A stretch of DNA of 64,000 nt from Echinicola salinicaeni (GCF_014280965.1 NZ_JACODZ010000004.1:248001-312000); one strand, 5' to 3'. Positions 36,216 to 46,335 are shown, counted from the stretch's first letter. Translations and numbers: made by a program. Notes: generated by a model from the letters alone, not told the origin.

Positions 36216-37925
36216 ATGAAAAACAAGAAAATATTAATCATAATAGGAATAAGTTTCATTTTGGGAGCCTTCATTGGCTGGTGGGTGAGTTCAGGAGGGG
36301 AACAAGTTCAAGAAGAGGAACACTCCCACGAATCAGGTACTATCTATACTTGTTCGATGCACCCACAGATTAGACAGGAAGAACCTGGAGATTGCCCCAT
36401 ATGTGGTATGGAATTAATACCAGTTTCTTCTTTGGAAGGCAGTAAGGAAGCCAGTGCGATTCCAACTGTCCTTAACATGAGTGCTGAAGCCATTGCATTG
36501 GCGAATATTTCCACTAGCAGGGTTAAAGCAGGGAATGATAATTATAGTCTGGAACTAAGTGGTAAAATAGAAGCCGATGAAAGAAAGGTAGCTTCTGTTT
36601 CTGCCAACTTTTCTGGTCGTGTGGACGAACTATATGTGGCCTTTACAGGACAAGAGGTGAAAAAGGGGCAGAAGCTTGCAAGGATTTACTCTCCTGAATT
36701 GATTGCTGCACACAGGGAACTATTGGAGGCCAAAAAGTCACAAAACATAAGCCCTGCCCTTTATGAAGCTGCAAAGCAAAAATTGAAGCAGTGGGAATTG
36801 ACTGATGAACAAATCAGTAAAATGGAAGAACAGGCCGATTATCAGGTTCATTTTGATATTTATGCCAATACCTCAGGTGTAGTCGGCAAAAGAAATGTAT
36901 CCGTTGGGGATTATGTGCAGAAAGGAGCAGTACTATTTGAGATCACCAATTTAAATAAGGTTTGGGTCATTTTAGATGCCTATGAAAGTAATATTAACCA
37001 TATTGATTTGGGAGATCAACTGGTCTTTAGTGCCAATTCCAAGACTGATAAGGATTATGAAGCCAAAGTGACTTTTATTGATCCAAGTCTTAATACCAAC
37101 ACCCGTAGTATCAAAGTTCGGGCAGAGGTAAAAAATAATAATGGTGAATTAAAGCCAGGGATGTTTGTGACTGCTAAATTGGTCGTGGATGCTCCAAAAT
37201 CATCCTCTGGAGTTTTGATCCCTAGCACTGCGGTGTTGTGGACGGGGGAAAGATCTGTCGTATATAGGGAAGTAGGAAAGGTGGATGCCCCTGCATTTGA
37301 AATGGTAGAAGTAACACTTGGCGGGACTTCTGGAGATATGCAAATTGTTACAGGTGGTTTGAATATTGGTGATAAGGTTGTGACAAATGGAGTTTTTGCA
37401 GTAGATGGTGCCGCACAGTTGAGTGGGAAATATAGCATGATGAATCAGACTGCTTCTAAAAAGCTAGAAGTATCGTCTGGATTTTTGAATAATTTCGAAA
37501 AGGCCATTGGTGCCTATTTCGATTTAAAGAATAAGTTGGTGTTGGATGAAATGGCAAGAACGGAAGCGTTAAAGTTAAAGGGGATTCTTGAAGGAATTAA
37601 GAAAGAAGGTCTTGAAGGAGAAGCTTTGGAAATATGGGATTCACTAAAAAGAGAAATGGAAATAGCTCTAGGTGCAATTATCAATGCGAATACCATTGAA
37701 GGGGAAAGAGAAGGGTTTATCAATCTTTCGGAGACCTTTATTGCTATTTTGGAGGATTTTGGGACTTCCAGAGATGTTATATATAAAAGCTACTGTCCGA
37801 TGGCAAAAAATGATCAGGGTGCTTTTTGGTTGAGTGAAGTTGAAACCATCAAAAATCCCTATTTCGGCTCAGCAATGTTAGGTTGTGGAGAAGTAAAAGG
37901 AGAATTTAGAAAATCGGATAATTAA
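36216..37925 (+). CDS. cusB: CusB-like periplasmic adaptor with heavy-metal-binding and DUF3347 domains
   Basis: Membrane-fusion protein linking the RND pump to the TolC channel, 569 residues. An N-terminal anchor (3-24) is followed by a short His/Glu stretch and a heavy-metal-binding domain (about 44-68) with the pattern YTCSMHP...GDCPICGMEL. The lipoyl/hairpin and barrel core runs from about 85 to 400 (EADERKVASVSANFSGRVDEL, VLIPSTAVLWTG). The C-terminal DUF3347-like domain (about 420-560) has YKSYCPMA, FWLSEVETIKNPYFG and a last Cys in MLGCGEV. That domain recurs in the next gene, which suggests metal handover between the two. Confidence 0.9.
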   Translation: MKNKKILIIIGISFILGAFIGWWVSSGGEQVQEEEHSHESGTIYTCSMHPQIRQEEPGDCPICGMELIPVSSLEGSKEASAIPTVLNMSAEAIALANISTSRVKAGNDNYSLELSGKIEADERKVASVSANFSGRVDELYVAFTGQEVKKGQKLARIYSPELIAAHRELLEAKKSQNISPALYEAAKQKLKQWELTDEQISKMEEQADYQVHFDIYANTSGVVGKRNVSVGDYVQKGAVLFEITNLNKVWVILDAYESNINHIDLGDQLVFSANSKTDKDYEAKVTFIDPSLNTNTRSIKVRAEVKNNNGELKPGMFVTAKLVVDAPKSSSGVLIPSTAVLWTGERSVVYREVGKVDAPAFEMVEVTLGGTSGDMQIVTGGLNIGDKVVTNGVFAVDGAAQLSGKYSMMNQTASKKLEVSSGFLNNFEKAIGAYFDLKNKLVLDEMARTEALKLKGILEGIKKEGLEGEALEIWDSLKREMEIALGAIINANTIEGEREGFINLSETFIAILEDFGTSRDVIYKSYCPMAKNDQGAFWLSEVETIKNPYFGSAMLGCGEVKGEFRKSDN

Positions 37926-37964
37926 TGGAAATCAATAAATTTTAACAACAAATACATATTAATC

Positions 37965-38519
37965 ATGAAAAGAAGATCAGTATTAGGATTCAGCTTGGCC
38001 ATGTCGATGTTATTGGCAGTAGCCTGTAGTGAAAGTAAAAAGAGTGAACATGGTGGGCATGAGCATGCTGAAAACATGGAGATGGAGCATCATGAGCCTT
38101 CAATGGTAAAAACTTCATTTACAGAGGAAGGCCTTGGAGGTACATTTGAAAACTATATCAAAGTGAAAACTGCTTTGGTAGAAGGGGATGCTCAAGCCGC
38201 TAGTAAATATGCCCAGGAATTGGCCACTGCAAGTGCGGAACTTGAAGGTCATGCTGAATTGGTGGAATCAGCTAAAGTCATTGTAGCTGAATCAGATCTG
38301 GAGAAGCAAAGAGAGGGCTTTGAAAAGCTTTCAGCTGCCGTGGAAGGAGTAATTGAAGGGCATATCAGTTCTGGAAAAGTTTATAAGCAATATTGTCCAA
38401 TGGCTTTTAATAATAAAGGCGGATATTGGTTGTCAGATGTGGCAGAGATTAGGAATCCATATTTTGGAGATAAAATGCTGAAATGTGGCAGGGTAGAAAA
38501 AGAAATGGGAGCGCTATAA
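37965..38519 (+). CDS. DUF3347 domain lipoprotein
   Basis: 184 residues with a lipoprotein signal (LLAVACSES, Cys at about 21) and then a His/Met-rich linker (HGGHEHAENMEMEHHEP) suited to copper or silver. The DUF3347 domain occupies about 50-180 and ends in YKQYCPMAFNNKGGYW, IRNPYFGDKML and KCGRV. It is clearly related to the C-terminus of the adaptor upstream. Function unproven; a periplasmic metal chaperone feeding the pump is the most natural reading from the context. Confidence 0.85.
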   Translation: MKRRSVLGFSLAMSMLLAVACSESKKSEHGGHEHAENMEMEHHEPSMVKTSFTEEGLGGTFENYIKVKTALVEGDAQAASKYAQELATASAELEGHAELVESAKVIVAESDLEKQREGFEKLSAAVEGVIEGHISSGKVYKQYCPMAFNNKGGYWLSDVAEIRNPYFGDKMLKCGRVEKEMGAL

Positions 38520-38534
38520 GCCTCCCATTTTTTG
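38503..38534 (+). terminator. Terminator at the end of the efflux operon
   Basis: AAATGGGAG (38503-38511) pairs with CTCCCATTT (38522-38530) and a T run follows. The stem spans the stop codon of the DUF3347 gene. The P-type ATPase gene begins 35 bases later, so this may be a partial terminator that lowers expression of the ATPase. Confidence 0.6.
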
Positions 38535-38568
38535 TTTAATTTATTTTTCATTCAAAATAGAAATTGCA

Positions 38569-40560
38569 ATGGAACATCATAATCATTCCAATTCTAATAA
38601 CAAGCATGAAGGAAATCATGATCATATGCTTGATAATTTTAAAAAGAGGTTTTGGGTGTCAATTCTACTTACTGTCCCCATACTTTTTCATTCGAAGATG
38701 GTACAGGGATGGTTAGGGGTAGATTTTGGTTATTCAGGAGATGGATATGTGTTGTTCGTGATCTCTTCTGTCGTTTATTTTTATGGCGGATGGCCATTTT
38801 TAAAAGGATTGATAAGTGAGGTTAGAAAAGGTAAGCCAGCTATGATGACCTTGATCTCTTTGGCCATTACGGTTGCTTATGGATATAGCTCTGCTACCGT
38901 TTTTGGATTGGAGGGCAAAGGTTTTTTTTGGGAATTAGCTACCTTGATCGATTTAATGTTATTGGGGCACTGGATAGAGATGAAGTCTGTAATGGGCGCG
39001 TCGGGAGCTTTGGATGAACTGGCGAAGCTAATGCCTTCAGAGGCCCACCTTCTAAAAGACCATGGAGAAACCGAGGAGGTGAAGATTACGGATTTAAAAA
39101 TTGGCGATTTGGTTTTGGTTAAACCTGGAGAGAAAATACCTGCTGACGGAAAAGTGGTCGATGGAAGTAGTTATGTGAATGAAGCAATGCTGACGGGGGA
39201 GTCTAAACCGGTTAAAAAAGAAAAAGATGATGAGGTGGTTGGTGGAGGAATCAATGAAAGAGGATCCCTGAAAGTTGAAGTAAAAGGTGTAGGGGAAGAG
39301 GCTTATTTGTCCAGGGTAATCGGGATGGTCAAGTCTGCGCAGGAGACCAAATCCAAAACACAAAATTTGGCAGACAAGGCCGCAGGGTGGTTGTTTTATA
39401 TTTCCTTAGGAGCTGGTTTGATTACCCTTGCCACTTGGTTAGTAATTGGAAAAGACTTTGATTTTGCATTGGAGAGAATGGTAACTGTTATGATCATAGC
39501 CTGTCCGCATGCTTTGGGATTGGCAATTCCTTTGGTATCGGCGATTTCTACTTCAGCATCAGCCAAGCAGGGACTTTTGATTCGGAATAGAACGGCATTC
39601 GAAAAATCCAGAAATGTTTCTATGGTGATTTTTGATAAGACAGGTACCTTAACCGTGGGTGATTTTGCTGTTAGGGAGATCAAAGCTTTAAAGGATGATT
39701 ATGAAGAGGAGGATATATTGAAATTGGTAGGTGCCATTGAACAAGAATCAGAACACCCTATAGCCAGTGGCATCATGAAAAAAGTCAAAGAGGAAGGAAT
39801 AAAGGTTCCCGAGCTTGAGTCTTTTGAGAATATAACTGGAGAAGGGGTGAAAGGTGTGGTAAATGGTAAAGAAGTAAAGATCGGAGGTCCGGGTTTCTTG
39901 AAAAAACTTAAAATTGATTATAAGGATGGAGATAATGGAGAAGGTGCTGAAACCAAGGTTTTTGTCGTGGAGGAGTCCAAATTGGTGGGTTATTTGACAC
40001 TTTCTGACCAAATAAGGGAATCCTCCCAAAAGGCTGTAAATTATCTTAAAGAGCAAAAAATAAAAGTACTAATGGCCACAGGCGATAATGAAGCATCCGC
40101 AAAGTCGGTTAGTGATCAATTGGAACTTGATGGTTATTTTTCGGAAGTTTTGCCAGAGGATAAAAAAGAAATTATTCAAAATTGCCAAAAAGAGGGAGAA
40201 GTTGTTCTGATGACTGGAGATGGCGTAAATGATGCTCCAGCTTTGGCACAAGCAGACATAGGGGTAGCTATAGGATCCGGGACTGATGTGGCTGCTGAAA
40301 CTGCAGACATCGTTTTGGTTAATAGTAATCCAAGGGATATTTCAATTATCATAGAATTTGGAAAATCAACATACAATAAAATGGTCCAAAACCTTTTTTG
40401 GGCAACAGCATATAATGCTATTGCCCTTCCATTGGCAACGGGCTTTGTGACTAGTTTGGTGATCAGTCCTGCCTTGGGAGCTGTCTTGATGAGCCTTAGT
40501 ACCGTTGTTGTTGCATTGAATGCCCAATTATTGAAGAAATCATTGAATCGAGCAGAATGA
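38569..40560 (+). CDS. copB: CopB-type (CPH) copper-translocating P-type ATPase
   Basis: Exports copper or silver from the cytoplasm using ATP; 663 residues. The N-terminus is a His-rich stretch (HHNHSNSNNKHEGNHDH) in place of a CxxC metal domain. The transmembrane metal motif is Cys312-Pro313-His314 (ACPHALGLAIP), which places it in the P1B-3 (CopB) group rather than CPC-type CopA. Other motifs: TGES at the actuator, Asp356 in DKTGTLTVG (phosphorylation site), HPIASGI in the nucleotide domain, and GDGVNDAPALAQADIG. It ends 4 bases from the convergent CoA-transferase gene. Confidence 0.93.
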   Translation: MEHHNHSNSNNKHEGNHDHMLDNFKKRFWVSILLTVPILFHSKMVQGWLGVDFGYSGDGYVLFVISSVVYFYGGWPFLKGLISEVRKGKPAMMTLISLAITVAYGYSSATVFGLEGKGFFWELATLIDLMLLGHWIEMKSVMGASGALDELAKLMPSEAHLLKDHGETEEVKITDLKIGDLVLVKPGEKIPADGKVVDGSSYVNEAMLTGESKPVKKEKDDEVVGGGINERGSLKVEVKGVGEEAYLSRVIGMVKSAQETKSKTQNLADKAAGWLFYISLGAGLITLATWLVIGKDFDFALERMVTVMIIACPHALGLAIPLVSAISTSASAKQGLLIRNRTAFEKSRNVSMVIFDKTGTLTVGDFAVREIKALKDDYEEEDILKLVGAIEQESEHPIASGIMKKVKEEGIKVPELESFENITGEGVKGVVNGKEVKIGGPGFLKKLKIDYKDGDNGEGAETKVFVVEESKLVGYLTLSDQIRESSQKAVNYLKEQKIKVLMATGDNEASAKSVSDQLELDGYFSEVLPEDKKEIIQNCQKEGEVVLMTGDGVNDAPALAQADIGVAIGSGTDVAAETADIVLVNSNPRDISIIIEFGKSTYNKMVQNLFWATAYNAIALPLATGFVTSLVISPALGAVLMSLSTVVVALNAQLLKKSLNRAE

Positions 40561-40564
40561 TGCT

Positions 40565-41860
40565 CTATGAAGTTCTATAGCTGTTTGAACCAAATCTTTT
40601 AATAATAGATTCTTCAAGACCATCCCTGTGTTCAGGGGCGGCAATTTTCATTAATTCCAATGCTCTTTGGCGTAGGTTTTTACCGTATAGATAGGCTGTT
40701 CCGTATTCAGTTACTACATAATGCATATGGGCCCTGGTCGTGACCACTCCAGCTCCTTCCTTAAGGAAAGGGACAATTTTAGACACACCTTTGTTGGTTT
40801 TGGAAGTCATGGCCATAATGGGTTTGCCACCTTCAGCCAGTGCAGCTCCCCTCATAAAATCCATTTGTCCACCTACACCTGAAAAATGGTAACTACCAAT
40901 GGAGTCTGCGCAGACTTGGCCGGTTAGGTCCATCTCGATACAAGAATTGATGGAGATTACCTTAGGATTTCTACGGATAACAGCCGTATCATTGACATAT
41001 GCTGCTTCATGGAAAGAAACGACAGGGTTGTCATCAATGAAGTCATAGAGTTTCCTGTTTCCTACAGCAAAGGAAGTAACGATTTTTCCTGGGTGTTTTG
41101 CTTTGAATTTGTTGGTCAGCGCACCGCTATTCATTAAACCCAATATGCCATTAGAAAACATTTCTGTATGTACTCCTAAGTCCTTATGTTGATGTAAAGC
41201 ATCCAACACTGCATCAGGAATCGCGCCAATTCCCATTTGGAGAGTAGAGCCATCTTCAATTAGATCGGCACAGAAATTTCCTATGTCTTTCTCTTTTTCT
41301 CCGATTTTTGCTCCATAATCTACTTCTGGAAGAGGATCGTCTGCCTCAATGATGTGTTGAAAACTGCTAATATGGATTAGCCCATCTCCATGAGACCTTG
41401 GCATGTTTTTATTGACTTGAGCAATGGCAATCTTGGCCACTTCCAAGGCTGGTTTGGCAACGTCAACAGAAACGCCAAGGGAACAGTATCCATGTTCATC
41501 TGGAGGTGAGACATTGACGATAGCTACGTCGATGGGGAGAATGTTCCTTCTAAACAAAATGCCTATTTCACTAAGGAAAATAGGTACATATCCGCCTCGG
41601 CTGGAGTTGACAGCAGACCTCACATTGGCCGAGACAAAAAGTGAATTGATGAAGAAACTTTTACTGTATGGTTCTTCAGTTAGTGGCATCGCCCCTAAGG
41701 TAGTTATGGAAACAACTTCTACATCTGTTAATTCTTCATGTCTCTTAGCCAGCGCTCTTAATAGTGTAGCTGGGGTAGCAGCACTTCCATGGACAAAAAT
41801 CCGGTCATGACTTTTAACCACTTTGACCGCTTCTTCTGGGGTGGTATAGGAATAATTCAT
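40565..41860 (-). CDS. Acetyl-CoA hydrolase/transferase family protein (4-hydroxybutyrate CoA-transferase-like)
   Basis: A 431-residue member of the family that includes acetyl-CoA hydrolase, succinyl-CoA:acetate and 4-hydroxybutyrate CoA-transferases. Features: DRIFVHGSAATPATLLRAL near the start, NVSPPDEHGYCSLGVSVD, LQMGIGAIPDAVLDAL and the catalytic-Glu region LGVHTEMFSNGIL. The C-terminal part has SGVGGQMDFMRGA and VVTEYGTAYLYGKNLRQRA. It moves CoA between short acyl groups. It is divergent from icmF across a 345-base gap, which hints at joint control of C4 acyl-CoA metabolism. Exact substrates are uncertain. Confidence 0.88.
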   Translation of the reverse strand: MNYSYTTPEEAVKVVKSHDRIFVHGSAATPATLLRALAKRHEELTDVEVVSITTLGAMPLTEEPYSKSFFINSLFVSANVRSAVNSSRGGYVPIFLSEIGILFRRNILPIDVAIVNVSPPDEHGYCSLGVSVDVAKPALEVAKIAIAQVNKNMPRSHGDGLIHISSFQHIIEADDPLPEVDYGAKIGEKEKDIGNFCADLIEDGSTLQMGIGAIPDAVLDALHQHKDLGVHTEMFSNGILGLMNSGALTNKFKAKHPGKIVTSFAVGNRKLYDFIDDNPVVSFHEAAYVNDTAVIRRNPKVISINSCIEMDLTGQVCADSIGSYHFSGVGGQMDFMRGAALAEGGKPIMAMTSKTNKGVSKIVPFLKEGAGVVTTRAHMHYVVTEYGTAYLYGKNLRQRALELMKIAAPEHRDGLEESIIKRFGSNSYRTS

Positions 41861-42205
41861 ACTTTTTGGCGTTTATGAATCAATGATCTTATTATCTTAA
41901 ATTTAAGGTTTTATCTTGATTGCTCTGCAAAAGAAGCATATAGTCATCGAAAAAAGCTTGACTTTTGTCAGTTTGTATTCTGATGTTTAACTATTGTTTT
42001 TAAAGGTACGAACCTTTAAGTTGAGGTCGTTTTTTTTTTAGGCTTCTGAATTGATTTTTTCAAAATTTTATATGGAAAACAGCTATTGCTTCTAGGGATC
42101 TTACTCACCTGATTTTGTTATATTCGCAAATGAGTTCCAGTAATATTTATAGGGGCTTATTTTACATTATAGTGTTTCAACAAGGATCAAATTAACGCAG
42201 CGCCA
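41861..42205. other. Divergent regulatory gap between CoA-transferase and icmF genes
   Basis: 345 bases with no open frame, AT-rich, holding the 20-bp inverted repeat at 42000-42019. CAAAAGAA at 41928-41935 (TTCTTTTG on the minus strand) is one base off the -7 consensus for the CoA-transferase gene. I found no clear promoter for icmF. Confidence 0.5.
42000..42019. promoter_or_regulatory. 20-bp inverted repeat, candidate operator
   Basis: TTAAAGGT (42000-42007) and its exact complement ACCTTTAA (42012-42019) around ACGA. This 8+8 dyad lies 140 bases from the CoA-transferase start and 186 bases from the icmF start, and has the size of a TetR- or GntR-family site. No such regulator is encoded nearby. 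Confidence 0.5.
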
Positions 42206-45200
42206 ATGCTTTCCGAAATTAAAAAATATAAGCCCAAAAACCATATTAGAATTGTTACTGCAGCTTCCCTGTTTGATGGGCATGATGCAGCGATAAATAT
42301 CATGAGGAGGATTATTCAGTCAGTTGGCTGTGAAGTCATCCACCTTGGTCATAACCGTTCAGTCCAAGAAATTGTAGAATGTGCCATTCAGGAAGATGTA
42401 CAGGCCATAGCTATCACCTCTTATCAGGGAGGGCATATAGAGTTTTTTAAATATATGTATGATTTGCTAAAGGAAAAGAAGGCAAAACACATTAAGATTT
42501 TTGGTGGAGGAGGCGGAACCATTCTTCCAGAGGAAATAAAGGAGCTTCATGAATATGGTATTTGTAGGATTTATTCTCCAGATGATGGCAGGGAAATGGG
42601 ACTTCAGGGCATGATCAATGACTTGGTTGAGCAATGTGACTTTTCTTTGGGCAAGGATTTGGTTCCAGATATAAAATTGGACAAAAAGTTTCCTCGTGAC
42701 CTAGCAAAGCACATTTCAGCTGCAGAGAATTTCCCAGAGGAAAATGCAGAAATGCTAAAGAGGATAAGAAAAGATAGCAAGGAGACAGCGGTTCCTGTGT
42801 TAGGAATTACAGGCACAGGAGGGGCTGGTAAGTCATCTCTCGTGGATGAATTGGCAAGAAGGTTTTTAAGAGATTTTGATGATAAATATTTGGCGATAAT
42901 ATCAGTCGATCCATCCAAAAGAAAGACTGGAGGGGCATTGTTGGGTGACAGAATTCGAATGAATGCTATCAACGACCCAAGAGTTTATATGCGCTCACTG
43001 GCTACTCGCCAGGCCAATTTGGCACTTTCGAAACATGTCAATGATGCTGTTAATATGGCCAAGCTTGCAGGTTTTGATCTGGTGATTTTGGAAACTTCAG
43101 GTATCGGGCAGTCTGATACTGAGATCACTGAGCATGCAGATCTTTCCTTGTATGTAATGACACCTGAATATGGAGCCGCCACTCAGTTGGAAAAGATTGA
43201 TATGCTTGACTTTGCAGACTTAATTGCCTTGAATAAGTTCGATAAAAAAGGTGCTTTGGATGCTTTGAGGGATGTGAAAAAGCAATATCAAAGGAATCAT
43301 GAGCTTTGGGATGTCAAGGAGCATGAACTTCCTGTTTATGGTACCATCGCCTCCCAGTTCAATGACCCGGGAATGAATACCTTGTATTTCAGGATTATGG
43401 CTGAGCTTGGTAAAAAGTATGCAGGTTCCTTCGATTTGAAAAGTGAATCCCATAAAGGTGAATCTGAAAAACTGTATATCATTCCTCCATCGAGAAGTAG
43501 GTATTTGGCTGAAATAGTAGAAAATAACAAGGCATACGACAGATGGGTGGGGCAGCAGCAAGAAATAGCCCAAAGACTGTATGGACTTAGAAAATCCATT
43601 CAAACCTTAGAAGATATTGAATTAAGCGAAAATGCTCAAATAAAATCAGGTCTACAAAAGGCCTATGAGCAGGTGGAATTGGATTTGGATCCCAAAAACA
43701 AGCAATGGTTGGCTGCTTGGCCTGAAACAAAAAAGAAATACGAAGCTGATTTTTTCACCTTTAAGGTCAGGGATAAGGAAATTAATATTAAAACTTCTTC
43801 CCGGTCATTATCTGGAACACAGGTTCCAAAGATTTCTTTACCCAAATATGAAGCTTGGGGAGATATACTGAAATGGGGCTTGACGGAAAATGTTCCAGGT
43901 GCTTTTCCATTTACGGCAGGAGTCTTCCCCTTCAAAAGGGAAGGAGAAGATCCTACGAGAATGTTTGCAGGTGAGGGTGGGCCAGAAAGAACGAATAAGC
44001 GCTTTCATTATGTGTCTAAGGACATGCCCGCTAAGCGGCTGTCCACGGCCTTTGATTCGGTGACTTTGTATGGGGAGGATCCGGATTATCGTCCAGATAT
44101 TTATGGGAAAATTGGTAACTCTGGAGTGAATATCTGCTGTCTTGATGATATGAAAAAGCTCTACTCGGGTTTTGATCTTGCCAGTTCACTGACTTCAGTT
44201 TCTATGACTATTAATGGTCCAGCAGCTACAATGACAGCATTTTTTATGAACGCGGCCATTGACCAGCAGTGTGAGCTTTACATCAAGGAGAATGGACTGG
44301 AAGAAGAGGTCAATAAAAAGATAGATGAGCTATATCAAGAGAAAGGTGTGGAGCGGCCGAGTTATTTTGGAGAGCTGCCTGAAGGCCACGATGGATTGGG
44401 CTTAATGCTATTAGGGGTGACAGGAGATCAGGTGCTGCCCAAAAAGGTATATGATGATATTAAAGCCAGTACTTTGACCAAAGTAAGGGGGACGGTTCAG
44501 GCAGATATTCTAAAAGAGGATCAGGCACAGAATACCTGTATTTTTTCTACAGAATTTTCTTTGAGATTGATGGGAGATGTACAGCAGTATTTTATTGATC
44601 ATGGGGTGAGGAATTTTTATTCTGTTTCCATATCGGGCTATCATATTGCTGAAGCAGGGGCTAATCCAATTACCCAATTGGCATTGACATTATCCAATGG
44701 CTTTACCTATGTAGAGTATTATGTGTCGAGAGGTATGGATATCAATATGTTTGCTCCCAACCTTTCGTTCTTTTTTTCAAATGGTATTGATCCTGAATAT
44801 GCAGTGATTGGAAGGGTAGCAAGGAGGATTTGGGCTAAGGCCATGAAAATGAAATATGGAGCCAATGAGCGGTCCCAGATGTTGAAATACCATATACAAA
44901 CATCCGGAAGGTCTTTGCATGCTCAAGAGATTGATTTTAATGATATCAGGACTACACTTCAGGCTTTATATGCAATCTATGATAATTGCAACTCTTTGCA
45001 TACCAATGCGTATGATGAAGCAATCACCACGCCAACGGAGTCATCAGTAAGAAGGGCAATGGCCATTCAGCTTATAATCAATAGGGAGCTGGGCTTGACC
45101 AAAAATGAAAATCCATTACAAGGTTCGTTTATTATAGAAGAGTTGACGGATTTAGTGGAGGAAGCAGTTTATCTCGAGTTTGAAAAGATTTCCGAACGTG

Positions 45201-45586
45201 GAGGAGTTTTAGGAGCCATGGAGACCATGTACCAAAGAGGTAAAATTCAGGAAGAAAGTATGCATTACGAAACCCTCAAGCATACAGGAGAATATCCGAT
45301 AATCGGGGTAAATACCTTCTTATCTTCTCAAGGTTCTCCGACAGTTACTCCTGGAGAAGTGATCAGGGCTGATAAGGTAGAAAAGGAAAGTCAGATAAAA
45401 GAACTGCGAAATCTTCATTTAAAATACCGATCTTTGTCGGCTGAATTGATCAGTGAACTAAAAAATGCAGCCCTGAAAAATGAAAACATCTTTGAGCAAT
45501 TGATGGAAGCAGGTAAGCATTGCTCATTAGGTCAAATTACCCATGCGTTATATGAAGTGGGAGGGCAATATCGAAGAAATATGTGA
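42206..45586 (+). CDS. icmF: Fused isobutyryl-CoA mutase (IcmF)
   Basis: Adenosylcobalamin enzyme that interconverts isobutyryl-CoA and butyryl-CoA, with its GTPase chaperone in the same chain; 1126 residues. Order: B12-binding domain (about 10-140, FDGHDAA with cobalt-ligand His26), MeaB/ArgK-like GTPase (about 195-420, P-loop GTGGAGKSS), then the TIM-barrel mutase with small and large subdomains. Two residues separate it from methylmalonyl-CoA mutase: Phe574 in GVFPFKR (Tyr in the mutase of methylmalonyl-CoA) and Gln775 in [11 protein letters not shown] (Arg there). This supports isobutyryl-CoA or a closely related branched acyl-CoA. Start ATG 42206. Confidence 0.93.
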   Translation: MLSEIKKYKPKNHIRIVTAASLFDGHDAAINIMRRIIQSVGCEVIHLGHNRSVQEIVECAIQEDVQAIAITSYQGGHIEFFKYMYDLLKEKKAKHIKIFGGGGGTILPEEIKELHEYGICRIYSPDDGREMGLQGMINDLVEQCDFSLGKDLVPDIKLDKKFPRDLAKHISAAENFPEENAEMLKRIRKDSKETAVPVLGITGTGGAGKSSLVDELARRFLRDFDDKYLAIISVDPSKRKTGGALLGDRIRMNAINDPRVYMRSLATRQANLALSKHVNDAVNMAKLAGFDLVILETSGIGQSDTEITEHADLSLYVMTPEYGAATQLEKIDMLDFADLIALNKFDKKGALDALRDVKKQYQRNHELWDVKEHELPVYGTIASQFNDPGMNTLYFRIMAELGKKYAGSFDLKSESHKGESEKLYIIPPSRSRYLAEIVENNKAYDRWVGQQQEIAQRLYGLRKSIQTLEDIELSENAQIKSGLQKAYEQVELDLDPKNKQWLAAWPETKKKYEADFFTFKVRDKEINIKTSSRSLSGTQVPKISLPKYEAWGDILKWGLTENVPGAFPFTAGVFPFKREGEDPTRMFAGEGGPERTNKRFHYVSKDMPAKRLSTAFDSVTLYGEDPDYRPDIYGKIGNSGVNICCLDDMKKLYSGFDLASSLTSVSMTINGPAATMTAFFMNAAIDQQCELYIKENGLEEEVNKKIDELYQEKGVERPSYFGELPEGHDGLGLMLLGVTGDQVLPKKVYDDIKASTLTKVRGTVQADILKEDQAQNTCIFSTEFSLRLMGDVQQYFIDHGVRNFYSVSISGYHIAEAGANPITQLALTLSNGFTYVEYYVSRGMDINMFAPNLSFFFSNGIDPEYAVIGRVARRIWAKAMKMKYGANERSQMLKYHIQTSGRSLHAQEIDFNDIRTTLQALYAIYDNCNSLHTNAYDEAITTPTESSVRRAMAIQLIINRELGLTKNENPLQGSFIIEELTDLVEEAVYLEFEKISERGGVLGAMETMYQRGKIQEESMHYETLKHTGEYPIIGVNTFLSSQGSPTVTPGEVIRADKVEKESQIKELRNLHLKYRSLSAELISELKNAALKNENIFEQLMEAGKHCSLGQITHALYEVGGQYRRNM

Positions 45587-45659
45587 TCAAGGGAATTAGA
45601 TGATTTGATCAAATAAGAATAAAAGGACCAATAATTTTAAAAGGAATAAATTTAATATC

Positions 45660-46073
45660 ATGGCGAAGAGAAATGTGACCGTTACAATGAAAGGGGATTA
45701 TGAATATGAAGCTGTTAATCCTCAAGGAAACAAAGTACAGATCGATATGTTTGATCCAGAAAAGAAGCAACATCAATCTCCAATGGACTTGGTATTGTCT
45801 GCGGTAGCTAGCTGTGCTTCTGTTGATGCGGTACTGATGATGAAGAAAAAGAGAAAGACGGTAGCTGATTTTAAAGTGGAAACCGAAGGAGACAGAAATG
45901 ATGGCGTGCCAGCATTTTATAAGACCATACATATGAATTTTATCCTTACTTCGCCGGATGCGACGGAAGAAGAGTTTGCCAAAGTGGTAAAGTTATCTGT
46001 GGATAAGTATTGCTCGGTTTCAGCCTCATTGAACGCTGAGATTAGTTATAGCTCTGAAGTGAAGCGACCATGA
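45660..46073 (+). CDS. OsmC family protein
   Basis: A 137-residue OsmC/Ohr-fold protein. The core SPMDLVLSAVASCASVDAVLMMKKKRK contains the helix with the resolving Cys in ASCASVD (about 59). The second family cysteine falls in the C-terminal VDKYCSVSASL segment. Members reduce organic hydroperoxides with thiol cofactors, although the YhfA-like branch has no proven activity. An AAAAGGAA stretch precedes the ATG. Its TGA overlaps the ATG of the next small gene. Confidence 0.88.
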   Translation: MAKRNVTVTMKGDYEYEAVNPQGNKVQIDMFDPEKKQHQSPMDLVLSAVASCASVDAVLMMKKKRKTVADFKVETEGDRNDGVPAFYKTIHMNFILTSPDATEEEFAKVVKLSVDKYCSVSASLNAEISYSSEVKRP

Positions 46074-46309
46074 GAGTATTAAAAGAATTTACTGAAAAAG
46101 ACATCCGGATTTCTGTTTTTTCCTGGAATAATAAGTATCTCATTAAATATGAACAAGGATTGATCGAACAAACCTTTAAAGTAAATGAGATGGACATTCT
46201 GGAAGAAAGTGATTTGGATGCCTTTTTTACTGCCGATTTCTTGGCAGATGTACAAAAAAGATTTGATGAGATGCATCAAACACTTAGAAATCAAATTGAA
46301 AATATTTAA
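46070..46309 (+). CDS. Small protein of unknown function coupled to OsmC
   Basis: 79 residues beginning on the ATGA overlap with the osmC-like gene, so translation is coupled. Predicted strands near the start (DIRISVFSWNNKYLIKYEQG, QTFKVNEMDI) are followed by a C-terminal helix rich in charged residues (ADFLADVQKRFDEMHQTLRNQ). No cysteine, signal or membrane segment and no named family recognised. Confidence 0.65.
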   Translation: MRVLKEFTEKDIRISVFSWNNKYLIKYEQGLIEQTFKVNEMDILEESDLDAFFTADFLADVQKRFDEMHQTLRNQIENI

Positions 46310-46335
46310 ATTATCTCAAATTTAAATATTCATAG

